A stretch of 64,000 bases of DNA from SM23-73-3 sp964580215 (GCA_964580215.1 CAZOJT010000012.1:1-64000); one strand, 5' to 3'; positions 1 to 9,097 are shown, counted from the stretch's first letter. Numbers and translations: made by a program. Notes: generated from the letters alone by a model not told the origin.

Positions 1-83
1 GAGTGGAGAGACTTCAAGATGAGGGGTTGGATGCTTTAATTCAAGGATTGGCCAAAAAAAAGCACCGCCTCTTCGAGTCCTGC

Positions 84-142
84 GTAGGGGCGGACCTCTG
101 TGTCCGCCCGACTTCAGGGCGATGGCAGAGCATCGCCCCTAC
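84..142. repeat. Family C inverted pair of GC-rich hairpins
   Basis: Two hairpins face each other. The first opens GTAGGGGCGGAC and closes GTCCGCCC; the second reads GGGCGATGGCAGAGCATCGCCCC and ends CTAC in pieces of inverted symmetry. Related units occur near 49661-49683 and 53820-53844. The second hairpin is the undisturbed form of the site broken by a small inverted-repeat element at 49476-49596. No gene is supported in bases 1-225. Confidence 0.75.
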
Positions 143-164
143 AAAAAGGACGAAATATCCCCCC

Positions 165-204
165 AAAAAAAATCACCCCCGCCAAAAAGCGAGGGTGATT
201 TTTT
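165..204 (-). terminator. Rho-independent terminator of the first secreted-protein gene
   Basis: An AATCACCC stem pairs with GGGTGATT around a short loop, flanked by A and T tracts on both sides. On the minus strand this is a stem followed by a T run, 22 bases beyond the stop codon of the gene ending at 226. The symmetry would also let it stop plus-strand transcription. Confidence 0.8.
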
Positions 205-225
205 GCCAGTTAGTTCTGGTCAAGT

Positions 226-3200
226 TTACCATTCGTTGAACGGACTGAAGAACATACTCGATCTACTCCAGTACTGCGGGATGAAGCGCACGTAGTCAAT
301 AGGTGGAGGTCCTCCCTTATAGACGTGGTTGATCAAATACACCACGTCTCCAATGTTCACATTGTTCTTCGGGCAATTGAAGTCCTTTACATTAGGTTGA
401 CCATCCACATCTCCCTGATCAGCAAACGGCAGAGGTGCCGGACCACCCTTATACAGGTAGTTGATCAGATAGACTAAGTCACTTATATCCACAGCAGGCA
501 GTTCCAGAGTATCCGAGGCGTCAACGTCTCCTCGGTAGAAGCCAGCATATCTCAAGATCCCGTGATACCACTGCTCCCAGGTCATTCCATCATTGAGATC
601 CCGGCCGAAGTCGATCCACATCTCCATATGCATCTCGTTCGTATCCAGCGAGAACGGTGGGCTTACGATCAGCACAGAATGATCATCCGCATCTTCTCCC
701 CAGTAGCCCATATCTCTGTATTGCTGTTTCTGCATTAACCTAGCCAAGTAGGCCAGGCCAGGGCCACCAGCGTCGCAGTTGAATGAACTGTCTCCGCCTT
801 GTGAGGGAGGATAGACCTCCATGACGTTGTAGACAAAGGTCATGTTATGACAGTACTGATCGTAGAACGGAACGCTCATGATACCGAAGACTATGTTGGG
901 GTAAGCCGGATCATACTGGTACATGATGTTGTGCAGTGTATCCATCTCACCCCAGTCATCGCCAACAACATCCCAGTCCTCGTAGATACCGGCATACATC
1001 TCCGGAATGGAAGTGGTAGTCGGGTTGTAGTAGATCTTGATCTTAATCGAGAAGTCGGTGCAAAATACGTCCTCAAGACCGATCACGAACAGCGAGTCAT
1101 ACTCGCAGGAGATCACGTCCTCCTCGGTGTAGAAATTGCTGTAGGACATCTCACCGTACAACTCCTCATACACCGGATCTCCCGCGCACCCGGCAATGTC
1201 GGTTATAGTCATATGCTGGGCGGGGATGAAGCCGACGTGCTTGCAGTCATACAGATCCAGAGCCATATGCTGATCCCAGTCTTCCCAAGGACCAACCGGG
1301 GCAAACGAGATAATGCTACCGTCGAACAGTGGAGTCTCGCCGTACCACGTGAAGTTTGCAGTAGGTGTATCGGCGTTTCCGATTGCTCCGAAGTTCGAGG
1401 TCCTCTGGAGTCCGTGAAAGAAGTGCACCAGACCTTCGTCATAAGGCGGCTGGACCGTCAAGGTCACGTCGCAGATCTTGGTCTGTCCATCGTCTCCCAC
1501 TCCCTCGAAGATCAGGGTGTAATCGCCACAAGGCACAAGACCGCCCACGGTAATGGCTACATCCGAGGTGTAAGGCGTAGCCACACTGTTCGGGACAAAC
1601 GCGGCGGTGATGTTATTATCCGGGCTCACGCTCAAAAGGCTCAAGGTGACGGGCAGATTGTAACCCACCACCGATTGGACTTCCACTTGATACACGTTAG
1701 TGGGTGGATCCCCCGGGGTAGCGTAGCCCAGATTTGGAGTGCACTTGAGGACAAAGGTGGATCCGACAGCAGCAAATGGGCACATGTAGGCATGGATCAA
1801 GAAATTACAGCCAAGACCCCAGTCGTCCTGCATGGTGCCCCACACGCCATACCACTCACTGCTTCGATTGGATCCCGCCTCGCCAGTGCTCAAGGTGGCT
1901 AACACGTCACTCACCTGGTCGGCATGAGAGTATCCGATATGGAACTTCTCACCTGGATCAAATTCTATTCCGTGAGAATAGGTCTGGACTGTGGTGTAGC
2001 CCGGGAACCAGACTATCTCATCAAAGGCGAGGTGGAAGTCAGCGATAGCCTGATAGGGTGGGTTGTTGTCCATCGGCAATATACCGTCAGACAGCCACAC
2101 GTAGAAATCCGGATCGGGCGTGCCCACTAATGCATCCTGGTAGAAGGCGATCTCGAAGTACTCCAGACGTCCGCCATGATCAGGCGGCATCTCGAATCTT
2201 TGATTGAAGAAGTCATCCCCGTAAGCATCGGGTATAGTCCACACATACGCGGCTTGGGTGCCACCCGCAAGCTGCTCGATGGTGGTGTCGCACGATGGAA
2301 CGTCGCAAGCCGGCGACTCGGTATACCCGCTCACCCGGATTATGGGACATCCTCCAGCCGGTGGTTCCCAGAAGTCATTCCACTCAGTCCAGAACGGATA
2401 ACCGCCGGAGGCCCAATACAGCCAGGCGTGGCAGGTGTCGCACGGATAGGTCTCATCTGCCCAGACGAAGCTGGGGGTCGAGCCCTGCTCGCCGGTGGCA
2501 TACTCGATGGTGATGAAGAAGGGCTCATATACGCAGACCACTTCCGGCAAATCGATGTGTGCCAGATCCGGATACATGGTGGTGACGGTGATGGGATCGG
2601 ACTGATATATCTGAGTCCCGGGACCATCACAGGGATCCTGGCATTCAAGCTCCACGTTTATACTGACGTCAACGGCTCCCATACCCCCGAAATCGTAGAG
2701 CACAAACTCCACATCGGCGATCCTGTAGGGATACACCGGAGGAAGACAATCAAACAAGATGTCCTCGGGGTCGAAGTATTTCGCTATCACATCGCCCGCG
2801 GCGAAACCACTAAAATAGAGGTTGATAATGCCTGGATCCTGAACCAAGTCACACACCTCACCCGGGTAACACTCTTCGGCATCGCAGGTGCCAACCGCTC
2901 TCAGCATGAGCCAGCCCGTACCCGCTGGTTCTGTCCAGAAATCCCACCATTCGATCCAGCCGTAGTCTATGTAGTCGTTCCACTGGAAACAAGTATCTAC
3001 CGGTGGGTTGTCGTCGAAAAGCAAGCTGGGAATTGAGCCGGTGGTTCCACTGTTATACTCACATGCCAAGAAGAAATCATCCTCCAGACACAGAAGATCC
3101 GGAACAGGCACCACAGCCACTGTGGGAAAGAAGGTGGTGATGGTGGCAGGGAAGGAATAGATCTCAACTCCGGGGCCATCACAAAGCTCGCCGGCTTCGT

Positions 3201-4230
3201 AGAAGTGGAAAATCACATCCACCGCGCCAACGGTGGCGAAGTCATAGAAGGCACCCTCTACCTGGGTTACCATCAGCGGATAGACCGGGTCGCAGTCCAC
3301 GCATTCGGTTGCCGGATCATAATAGACGGCGTTCTGATCGCCCACGTTCCAATCGCCAAAGTAGGATGACGCAGATCCGTTATCGTGCTGCAGACGGCAT
3401 TCGTCGGCAGGACCTTCGCAGTCGTTCTGCGGTTCGGTATAGCCGGCGGACCAGAGAAGCATCTCTCCGGGCCAGCCATAGATATCTACCAGATCCTCCC
3501 AGCCGGCGCCGTAGTCGTTGTAGCTACGGCAGAGGTCGGTGGGGTCATCCTCGGCGATAGCATCGGAGCCCGAGCCATAAAGATCGGTTAAGATGTAGAC
3601 AACTGCAAAGTAGGGCTCATATACACAGCACTGCTCGGTCATGGGCAGGCCGATGATCCAGTGACCATCAGAAGGAAGGCTGACCGTGTAAACGGGAGTC
3701 TGGCAAACCTCAGTACCAGGAAGCGGACACGCAGGAGTTCCAGCGTTGTCATACACGAAGCCCTGCACGTCGATGTCCATGGCGTAATCCACCTGGATGT
3801 TGAAGCCCACCTCGGTAACCTCGAAGGGCCAAACGCTCACGCAGCCAAACTCCTCCGGGTCCTGATAGTTGGCGTACCACTCCAAACCATAAAACCAGTC
3901 GTTGATGGCATAGAACGGGACTCCATACAGATCGCAGAAATCCTTGGTGTAGGTAAGCGGTCCTGCCAATATCTTGTCGCCAGGCGCAGAGGCGATTGCA
4001 GTGACTGCGGCAACCTTAGTCCCGCGGTCCGGATACAAGTTGTTGGCATCCTGCCTCTCGGTCAAGGTTCCCTTGGGCATGGAGGTAACCTGCTGTCTGA
4101 CGATAGTCTGCTTTTCGTATACCTGCAGCGGCCCCTTCTGCACAGGTGCCTTCTTCGCGCCGATCACAAACGAGAAGCTGACCAGCATGGCGGAAATTAC
4201 GACCAGAACTACAAATAGTTTTTTGGTCAT
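226..4230 (-). CDS. Large secreted cysteine-rich modular protein with C-terminal dockerin-like repeats
   Basis: This 1334-residue protein is predicted to be exported by the signal peptide MTKKLFVVLVVISAMLVSFS and to act at the cell surface or outside. Residues 87-270, 271-450 and 455-640 look like three diverged copies of one beta-rich module; the second and third share the CDGPG and EPAG/EPPAG wording most clearly. A further domain around 935-1240 resembles the one in the neighbouring gene at 5230 (NFGAIG...LFDGSII). The last 90 residues are two dockerin-like calcium loops (GDVDAS..., GDVDGQ...) each ending in a LINYLYKGGPAP-type phrase. The start ATG has a GGAGA ribosome site (AAAGGAGAG). 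No enzyme motif is visible, so an adhesive or structural role is only inferred. A segment at residues 54-271 recurs inside the C25 peptidase encoded at 11820-16112. Confidence 0.85.
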   Translation of the reverse strand: MTKKLFVVLVVISAMLVSFSFVIGAKKAPVQKGPLQVYEKQTIVRQQVTSMPKGTLTERQDANNLYPDRGTKVAAVTAIASAPGDKILAGPLTYTKDFCDLYGVPFYAINDWFYGLEWYANYQDPEEFGCVSVWPFEVTEVGFNIQVDYAMDIDVQGFVYDNAGTPACPLPGTEVCQTPVYTVSLPSDGHWIIGLPMTEQCCVYEPYFAVVYILTDLYGSGSDAIAEDDPTDLCRSYNDYGAGWEDLVDIYGWPGEMLLWSAGYTEPQNDCEGPADECRLQHDNGSASSYFGDWNVGDQNAVYYDPATECVDCDPVYPLMVTQVEGAFYDFATVGAVDVIFHFYEAGELCDGPGVEIYSFPATITTFFPTVAVVPVPDLLCLEDDFFLACEYNSGTTGSIPSLLFDDNPPVDTCFQWNDYIDYGWIEWWDFWTEPAGTGWLMLRAVGTCDAEECYPGEVCDLVQDPGIINLYFSGFAAGDVIAKYFDPEDILFDCLPPVYPYRIADVEFVLYDFGGMGAVDVSINVELECQDPCDGPGTQIYQSDPITVTTMYPDLAHIDLPEVVCVYEPFFITIEYATGEQGSTPSFVWADETYPCDTCHAWLYWASGGYPFWTEWNDFWEPPAGGCPIIRVSGYTESPACDVPSCDTTIEQLAGGTQAAYVWTIPDAYGDDFFNQRFEMPPDHGGRLEYFEIAFYQDALVGTPDPDFYVWLSDGILPMDNNPPYQAIADFHLAFDEIVWFPGYTTVQTYSHGIEFDPGEKFHIGYSHADQVSDVLATLSTGEAGSNRSSEWYGVWGTMQDDWGLGCNFLIHAYMCPFAAVGSTFVLKCTPNLGYATPGDPPTNVYQVEVQSVVGYNLPVTLSLLSVSPDNNITAAFVPNSVATPYTSDVAITVGGLVPCGDYTLIFEGVGDDGQTKICDVTLTVQPPYDEGLVHFFHGLQRTSNFGAIGNADTPTANFTWYGETPLFDGSIISFAPVGPWEDWDQHMALDLYDCKHVGFIPAQHMTITDIAGCAGDPVYEELYGEMSYSNFYTEEDVISCEYDSLFVIGLEDVFCTDFSIKIKIYYNPTTTSIPEMYAGIYEDWDVVGDDWGEMDTLHNIMYQYDPAYPNIVFGIMSVPFYDQYCHNMTFVYNVMEVYPPSQGGDSSFNCDAGGPGLAYLARLMQKQQYRDMGYWGEDADDHSVLIVSPPFSLDTNEMHMEMWIDFGRDLNDGMTWEQWYHGILRYAGFYRGDVDASDTLELPAVDISDLVYLINYLYKGGPAPLPFADQGDVDGQPNVKDFNCPKNNVNIGDVVYLINHVYKGGPPPIDYVRFIPQYWSRSSMFFSPFNEW

Positions 4231-4269
4231 TCTTTCTCTCCTTTAAAACAAGGTTAAATCATCAAATTT

Positions 4270-4300
4270 TTGGTTTGATTATCTTTGATTATCAAACCAA
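4270..4300 (-). promoter_or_regulatory. Leader hairpin upstream of the first secreted-protein gene
   Basis: Ten-base arms TTGGTTTGAT and ATCAAACCAA face each other around an 11-base loop, about 40 bases before the start codon at 4230 and inside its presumed long leader. It could be an operator or an RNA structure; nothing in the sequence decides between them. Confidence 0.4.
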
Positions 4301-4581
4301 ATAGGTTTTTCGCAAAAAGCGCATCGCCTCCTTTCGTCCCTCGTCCTTGAAGGAAAATCTGTCTGCTTGTCCCGCAAATCCCGCCGTTGGCGGGACTGTG
4401 GCGGGAAAAAGAAGGGACAGTTTGATGCCGCAAATCGAAAAAAGGATAAAATCTCCCTCTTCTCTTTATCGGCATCAAAGATGCCTTGTTAAGAGATTAA
4501 TTGAACTTTAAGGTTGGGGTAAAACTAATACTACAAACCAATACTTTTGCTTGTGACGAGAACCTTTTCCCGTCTAACTTA

Positions 4582-4609
4582 AATATAACCTCCCCTTCGT
4601 TTTTGTCAA
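4582..4609 (-). promoter_or_regulatory. Sigma-70-like promoter for the gene at 226-4230
   Basis: On the minus strand TTGACA is followed after 16 bases by TATATT. Transcription from here would give a leader of roughly 340 bases. The same arrangement stands upstream of the secreted-protein genes ending at 7632 and 48690. Confidence 0.55.
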
Positions 4610-4816
4610 GGAAAAAATGCAAAAAAACCCCACTTTTTTAGGTCTGAAGGATAACCGACAAAAAGCTAAGTGGCTGATAGGGGGCAGTTTAGAAAAAGCA
4701 GATTGAATTGACCGCATTTTGGTCGGTTTTTGCACACTGTTTTTTTTACACGATTTCTTTAAAAAACAAAAAAATGGTGGTTTTCTCGTTGGTAACGGAT
4801 ACCTTGTCCGTTACCC

Positions 4817-4923
4817 CTGCTCCCCATGGGATGTTATCCCAGACGGGTCTTCGTCATCCCACGGAATTAGGTTGGAAATCCCGCCAAAGGCGGGGGTGGA
4901 TGATAACATCCACCCAAGAGCAG
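4817..4923. repeat. Family A paired-hairpin element, interrupted by a 17-bp insert
   Basis: The element begins CTGCTCC and ends GAGCAG. Its left hairpin GTGGGATG-TTAT-CATCCCAC is split by 17 extra bases at 4839-4855, while its right hairpin GTGGATG-ATAA-CATCCAC is intact. A CCCGCCAAAGGCGGG stem lies between the two. The closest relative at 49221-49308 lacks the insert. Confidence 0.75.
4839..4855 (+). repeat. 17-bp micro-insert (copy 1 of 4)
   Basis: CCAGACGGGTCTTCGTC sits inside the left hairpin of a family A element. Removing exactly 17 bases restores the uninterrupted GATGTTATCATCCCAC seen at 49221-49308. Confidence 0.65.
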
Positions 4924-4953
4924 ATTCCCGCTTTCCGTTGGTGTTCTCACCAG

Positions 4954-4974
4954 TCCTATGGATCCAAATTCGGA
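4954..4974 (-). repeat. Family E motif (21-bp copy)
   Basis: A 21-base string containing CCTATGGATCCAAATTCGG occurs here and is identical at 20224-20244. Its core GGATCCATAGGA, read on the other strand, also occurs at 20740, 41866 and 59518, with a shorter match at 57151. Confidence 0.7.
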
Positions 4975-5008
4975 CGGAAAAGATATGTTGCTGGTCAATC
5001 ACCAGGGT

Positions 5009-5049
5009 CCCGCCAGAGGTATGAACCGTATGGTTCATACCAGAGGCGG
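5009..5049. repeat. Nested palindrome
   Basis: An outer CCCGCC...GGCGGG stem encloses an inner near-perfect palindrome (GTATGAACC-GTAT-GGTTCATAC). The inner part is flanked on both sides by CAGAG, so the shape is that of a 22-bp palindrome inserted into CCCGCCAGAGGCGGG with a 5-bp duplication. Confidence 0.6.
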
Positions 5050-5076
5050 GAGAAGACCAAAGACAAGCAAGAGAAT

Positions 5077-5122
5077 TTGGAGTGTTCACCTTTAGGTGAA
5101 CCAAAATAGAAGCTCTTTTTGT
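5077..5122 (+). repeat. Family J hairpin, copy 1
   Basis: Stem GTTCACC-TTTA-GGTGAAC lies within a context TTGGAGT...CCAAAA...AAGCTCTTT that recurs reversed at 37708-37749, where the stem bases differ but still pair. Confidence 0.6.
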
Positions 5123-5229
5123 TCTGTGCCCGTCAGGTCCCCTGACCTGGCGGGAAGACTCTGTCGGGTCAGGGACCCGACAGGCACACAAAACGGTTAT
5201 GTAATATCACTTAATACGTTTGCATTAGT

Positions 5230-7632
5230 TTACTGCCAATTGGGATTGAGAAACAAACTGGGTCTTTCGAATTTGCTATTCCATGGTTGGGGCAGAAATC
5301 GCTGAACGTCTTGGGGAGCAGGCCCGGATTTGTAAAGATAGTTTATCAAAAGGAGAATATCAGCTAAGTCCACAATCCCATCATTATTAACATCTCCCTG
5401 ATCGACAAAGGGAAGGGGAGCATCTCCGAATTTATAAAGGTAATTTATCAGATGGAGGATATCGCCCAAGTCCAGCACCCCATCCTGGTTGACGTCCCCT
5501 CGATAGAGGCCACAGAAGCTTAGCATCGGTCTCCACCATGAGGGTTCAATCATATACTGGGTGGTGTCAACGCCGAAGATAATGAACGACTCCAGATGAG
5601 AGGAGTCTGGCGCCAAACTTAAAATTCCCGGAGTCATAAGAAGTGAGAGGTCGTATCCGGAGGAATCATCCTGCCAACGAGCTTTGGTGATAAGCTGCCA
5701 TAGTTGATCGTCCCTCCAGCCGTTCTGGGGATAGATAAAAAATTGATGGCTCACCGCCTCGTAACCTATGACCGGATTATCATCGGAGGGAATACGCATA
5801 GCCCCGAATTTGTATTTTCGATTAGCTGCCTGGCTGGGACACCAGTGCCAGGCGAGATTATGAATCGAATCTCCATAGGAGTCATTGTCGTATGCATCAA
5901 AGACGTCCCAGTCTAAGGAAAGGGATATGTAAGCGTGCACGGTGGTATCTGCTAAATTCTTGATCACATACTGCTGAAGGATGAAATCTCCATACAGGGG
6001 ATCAGACGATCCCACCGAATATTGCTCTATCTCCAATCCCAGACCGATGGTGTCGATGAAAGCTGAGGCTCCAAACTCTCCAAAGGTGGTGTCCTTGATG
6101 TTGAGGTTATCGTAGGGATACCAGCTATCTTTTACATGAGTGTTGAACATATCCATGGCCATCATGGTATCACCGGGAACCACCCAAGCTAAGATCAAGG
6201 TTCCATCAAAAAGCTGGTTTGCCCCATTCCACTCAAAATCATCTTCGGATTCATCTCCTATGGCACCATAGTTGGTGACTGTCATAGAGGCATTGGAAGC
6301 ATGGATATTGTTATAGTTGTATAGTGTGGCGCTACCCGAGCGGATGCCCACCGTGTAACGGTCATCTGACCAGCCATACCAGTTCACCAGCCTCTCCTCC
6401 GGAGTGGAGCTCCAGGTATCATGCACACAGATATAGGTGGTATCGGGGGGACCCCAGCCCATGGCACATATGCTGTGGTTTCCATAAGTGGGATGAGAAA
6501 ATACGTTCCAGATGGCAGGATAGCCCGATCTGATCTCGTTTATCAGATAGCCCAGGCTCTGGGCGTAATCGGTGTATTGATCAAACCCATAGTTGTTCTC
6601 ATAGTCGGGATGATTACATACGGTTCGACTTCCCGGACCGATGTCGGCGAGGGAGGTTCCACCGGTGGAGGAATCGGTGTGCATGGCCCAGGAGAGCTGT
6701 TGCTGAACGTTGGGCACATTGTAATCCCACTCGTATTCCAGAGGATCCCAACGGTCGAAGTAATAATCGATCAGAAGGGGATAACCGTTGGCATCCCAGT
6801 ATCCTAAAACGTCGGCAGAGGCGGTGGGAGAGCAGCCATAAGACCAGTCAAAATCAGGCACGCCGGCGATGCGAAACTCATCCTTGCCAAAACCAAATCC
6901 TTCACCACTCTCAATCCTTTCCCAGTCATCTTTTATCTTCTCCTTTTGCATTAGGGTCAATTCAATCTGATAGGAGACAAATATCTCCTCCTCTGAGTGG
7001 GTAGAGAAGAAAAGCGGTGACACATAAGTTTTCTGGCCGCCCGATTTGAATCCAAACCACACATCAAAGGGAGAACCGTAGATATATTGAGACAGCGTCA
7101 CCTGGTCCGAGGAGAGCTTCTCTATGGCTAACTCTGAGGCTTTTTCTCTGGCAGTATAGTGTAAGGGCAGACCATAGAAGTATTCCACCACCGGTCCTGT
7201 TTGTTTTCTGGCTGAGACGACGATGGTTAAAAAATCTCCCTGTTGGGTAATCATCTGTTTGCTCAAGCTGATCTTTTCCTTCTCACCTTCTCTTTTCCCC
7301 AGTGCATAAAGCTCCCATCCTTGAGAAACACTCCTTAAGATCTGGTATTCATCAGGAAAGATGGCATCTTTCAGATAGAAGACAAACATGTAAACGGCTG
7401 GTTTACCATCCACTCCGTTATATGTAATGGTGGGTCCAGGAGCACCCCGGACAGAAAGGCTCTGCGCAAAAAGAAAAGCCACCTTTTGGGCTACATCACA
7501 GGAGACCAGCTCTCCGGTAAAGCCGGGGCGCTCAGATAGTGGCAGAGAACCCCGATAGTTGGTAGCATGGGCTAAAGAGAAAATGATCACACTTGCCACC
7601 AGAAACAACAATGATAGCACGGACTTTTTCAT
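5230..7632 (-). CDS. Secreted C39-like cysteine peptidase with dockerin-like repeats
   Basis: The 800-residue protein starts with a signal peptide (MKKSVLSLLFLVASVIIFSLAHA). The ATG at 7632 is chosen because AAGGAG lies seven bases upstream; an in-frame GTG two codons earlier is less well placed. Residues 24-240 look like a propeptide. Residues 255-440 match the C39-like papain-fold pattern: Cys267 in YGCSPTAS, His386 in GNHSI and Asp407-equivalent in VHDTW (Asp405). Residues 450-700 resemble the C-terminal module of the protein at 226-4230 (NYGAIGD...LFDGTLI, LDWDV). The end carries two dockerin-like loops (GDVNQDGVLD, GDVNNDGIVD), each with LINYLYK. It probably cleaves peptides outside the cell. 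The substrate is unknown, and activity is inferred from the triad only. Confidence 0.8.
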   Translation of the reverse strand: MKKSVLSLLFLVASVIIFSLAHATNYRGSLPLSERPGFTGELVSCDVAQKVAFLFAQSLSVRGAPGPTITYNGVDGKPAVYMFVFYLKDAIFPDEYQILRSVSQGWELYALGKREGEKEKISLSKQMITQQGDFLTIVVSARKQTGPVVEYFYGLPLHYTAREKASELAIEKLSSDQVTLSQYIYGSPFDVWFGFKSGGQKTYVSPLFFSTHSEEEIFVSYQIELTLMQKEKIKDDWERIESGEGFGFGKDEFRIAGVPDFDWSYGCSPTASADVLGYWDANGYPLLIDYYFDRWDPLEYEWDYNVPNVQQQLSWAMHTDSSTGGTSLADIGPGSRTVCNHPDYENNYGFDQYTDYAQSLGYLINEIRSGYPAIWNVFSHPTYGNHSICAMGWGPPDTTYICVHDTWSSTPEERLVNWYGWSDDRYTVGIRSGSATLYNYNNIHASNASMTVTNYGAIGDESEDDFEWNGANQLFDGTLILAWVVPGDTMMAMDMFNTHVKDSWYPYDNLNIKDTTFGEFGASAFIDTIGLGLEIEQYSVGSSDPLYGDFILQQYVIKNLADTTVHAYISLSLDWDVFDAYDNDSYGDSIHNLAWHWCPSQAANRKYKFGAMRIPSDDNPVIGYEAVSHQFFIYPQNGWRDDQLWQLITKARWQDDSSGYDLSLLMTPGILSLAPDSSHLESFIIFGVDTTQYMIEPSWWRPMLSFCGLYRGDVNQDGVLDLGDILHLINYLYKFGDAPLPFVDQGDVNNDGIVDLADILLLINYLYKSGPAPQDVQRFLPQPWNSKFERPSLFLNPNWQ

Positions 7633-8260
7633 CTCCACACTCCTTTTGGTTAAGGTTAAAGGTTAACTATAACTTGGTATTCGAGTTTTATCATTATTAA
7701 GATTAAGGGAAAAACAAAACTTGCAAAAAGTCTTTTAATTATATCGGTTTTTTCACACCTCAAGGTTATCTCCCAAATTTGTAAAGAGGTCTTTAAAAAT
7801 GAACCAGAGTGGTCGGGCAAAAAAGTGCCTCAACTGAAAAAATCAACAAATTACACTTTCTTATGTGAGGCTTTCAGCCCCAGATAAAGGAATTTTTGAA
7901 AAGTTATCGAAAAAATGTGCAAATTCTTCTGCAATTCTTTCCTTCTCCCAATCAGAGAGAAGCACTTTTACAACGGGCAAGGTTTGACCAAAATCCTGTT
8001 TTTAATACAACACCATTCTATTTTCAATATATCACAATTTGACTTTTTGGCAAGGTATTTTTTACACAAAAAGCATTTTGACGATGAAAATACAAAAGTG
8101 AAGTAGAATCAAAACTGGACAATCTCAGAGGAATAAATAAGAAAGAGGATTTTAAACAACAGGGTATTCGAAAAAAATAATAGGGAAATGGTTAGCTTGG
8201 AATCTGGCCTACAAATTTATAGGCTAGCCATCTCTTAAAATCCTAAAAGGTTTTCTGTTT
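7633..8260. other. AT-rich spacer holding a long leader
   Basis: No gene is supported. The right part contains the promoter above. A GCCTA...TAGGC inverted repeat near 8207-8224 lies just beyond the stop of cpoB and may be its weak terminator. The 63-codon frame at 7915-8106 has no ribosome site and no recognisable content. Confidence 0.5.
8026..8053 (-). promoter_or_regulatory. Sigma-70-like promoter for the C39-like peptidase gene
   Basis: On the minus strand TTGCCA is followed after 16 bases by TATATT, predicting a leader of about 390 bases before the ATG at 7632. It matches the pattern at 4582-4609 and 49010-49037. Confidence 0.5.
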
Positions 8261-9016
8261 TTACTTTTTGATCTTATTAAGCTTTTCTTTTGCCAGTTTG
8301 GCTTCCTGGGTATTGGGATAGTTGTCAACCAACTCCTGGAGGTATTTCTTTGCCTGCCCCACGCTTTTGAGTTCCAGAAGCGATAAGCCTAACTTGTATA
8401 GGGCGCTGGGAACTTTGGTGCCGGTGGAGTAGTTCTCTAAAACTTTGTGAAATTCGATAGCCGCACGCGTATAGTTCTTTTTAGCATAATAGCATTCTCC
8501 CAGCCAATACTGGGCATTAGCGGCCAGCTCGGTCTCGGGAAAGTATTTAAGGTAATTGGAAAAGCCGGTTACGGCCAGATCGTAGCTGCCTCTGGTCAGA
8601 TCAAGATAGGCGGCATCATAGAGCTGTTCGGGATCGACATTGAAAACCGCGGAGGTATCGGAGACCGTCCCGGTATCCTTCTTGGTAGAAATCTCCCGCT
8701 TCACCTGTTCCATCTTGCGGGAAAGCTCCGGAAACCTGTGTCCTAAATCTTCCAGCTTGCTCTCTACGATCTCCATCCTTTCGTCCATTCCTCCCAAGGT
8801 GCTGGCTAAATCAGCTCTCACTCGGTTGGTTAATTCTATCTGCTCCCTGACAAGGCTATCCAGATTTTCGGTCCGATCTTCCAGCCTTTTGTTGCTCTGC
8901 TCCAGAAAATCGGCTTGATTTTTCAGCCTGACTATTTCCCGCCGGGTAGCACAGTTAGAAAAAAGCATCATCAGAAGCGAGAAGGAGACGATAAGGAGTA
9001 TTCTTGGTCTGGTCAA
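8261..9016 (-). CDS. cpoB: Tol-Pal accessory lipoprotein CpoB/YbgF
   Basis: CpoB links Tol-Pal energy use to cell-wall synthesis in the periplasm in well-studied bacteria. This 251-residue product has a lipoprotein signal (LLMMLFSNC), a long charged coiled coil over about residues 25-105, and C-terminal tetratricopeptide repeats over 125-250, including YWLGECYYAKKNYTRAAIEF. That is the CpoB layout. The TTG at 9016 follows GAGGTGAGAGGA and gives a compact signal peptide; an upstream TTG at 9034 is in frame. It lies after the two pal genes, in the usual final position of the cluster. A lipid-anchored form is less usual than the soluble E. coli protein. Confidence 0.85.
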   Translation of the reverse strand: MTRPRILLIVSFSLLMMLFSNCATRREIVRLKNQADFLEQSNKRLEDRTENLDSLVREQIELTNRVRADLASTLGGMDERMEIVESKLEDLGHRFPELSRKMEQVKREISTKKDTGTVSDTSAVFNVDPEQLYDAAYLDLTRGSYDLAVTGFSNYLKYFPETELAANAQYWLGECYYAKKNYTRAAIEFHKVLENYSTGTKVPSALYKLGLSLLELKSVGQAKKYLQELVDNYPNTQEAKLAKEKLNKIKK

Positions 9017-9067
9017 TCCTCTCACCTCGCACAAGTTCTTAACCTACTGTCAAGAAAAGACAACTGA

Positions 9068-9097
9068 GGGCAGACCCGTTGGTCTGCCCCCTTTTTT
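9068..9097 (+). terminator. Hairpin between pal and cpoB
   Basis: A perfect 9-bp stem GGGCAGACC-CGTT-GGTCTGCCC is followed on the plus strand by CCTTTTTT. On the minus strand, in the direction of the operon, the T run is missing, so it may slow or process the transcript rather than end it. Confidence 0.45.

Larger units (their letters stand above)
4231..5229. other. Gene-free spacer dense in palindromic repeats
   Basis: Nearly 1 kb without a supported gene. Bases 4231-4610 hold the leader and promoter of the gene at 226. Bases 4817-5190 are a chain of separate hairpins: a family A element, a family E motif, a nested palindrome at 5009-5049, a family J hairpin and a CAGGTCCCCTGACCTG / TGTCGGGTCAGGGACCCGAC pair at about 5130-5185. 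The short open frames here are low-complexity readings through these repeats. Confidence 0.7.

Noticed and set aside
3..239. 78-codon frame at the window start
   Set aside because: It reads through a family C repeat pair and a terminator hairpin.
847..1902. 351-codon plus-strand frame within the first secreted-protein gene
   Set aside because: It is the complement of a well-supported gene with a signal peptide and dockerin end; its own product has no recognisable content or ribosome site.
4254..4478. 74-codon minus-strand frame in the leader of the first gene
   Set aside because: It lies in a leader containing hairpins, has no recognisable product and no convincing start.
7915..8106. 63-codon plus-strand frame
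   Set aside because: AT-rich chance frame over the promoter region of the C39-like gene, without a ribosome site.
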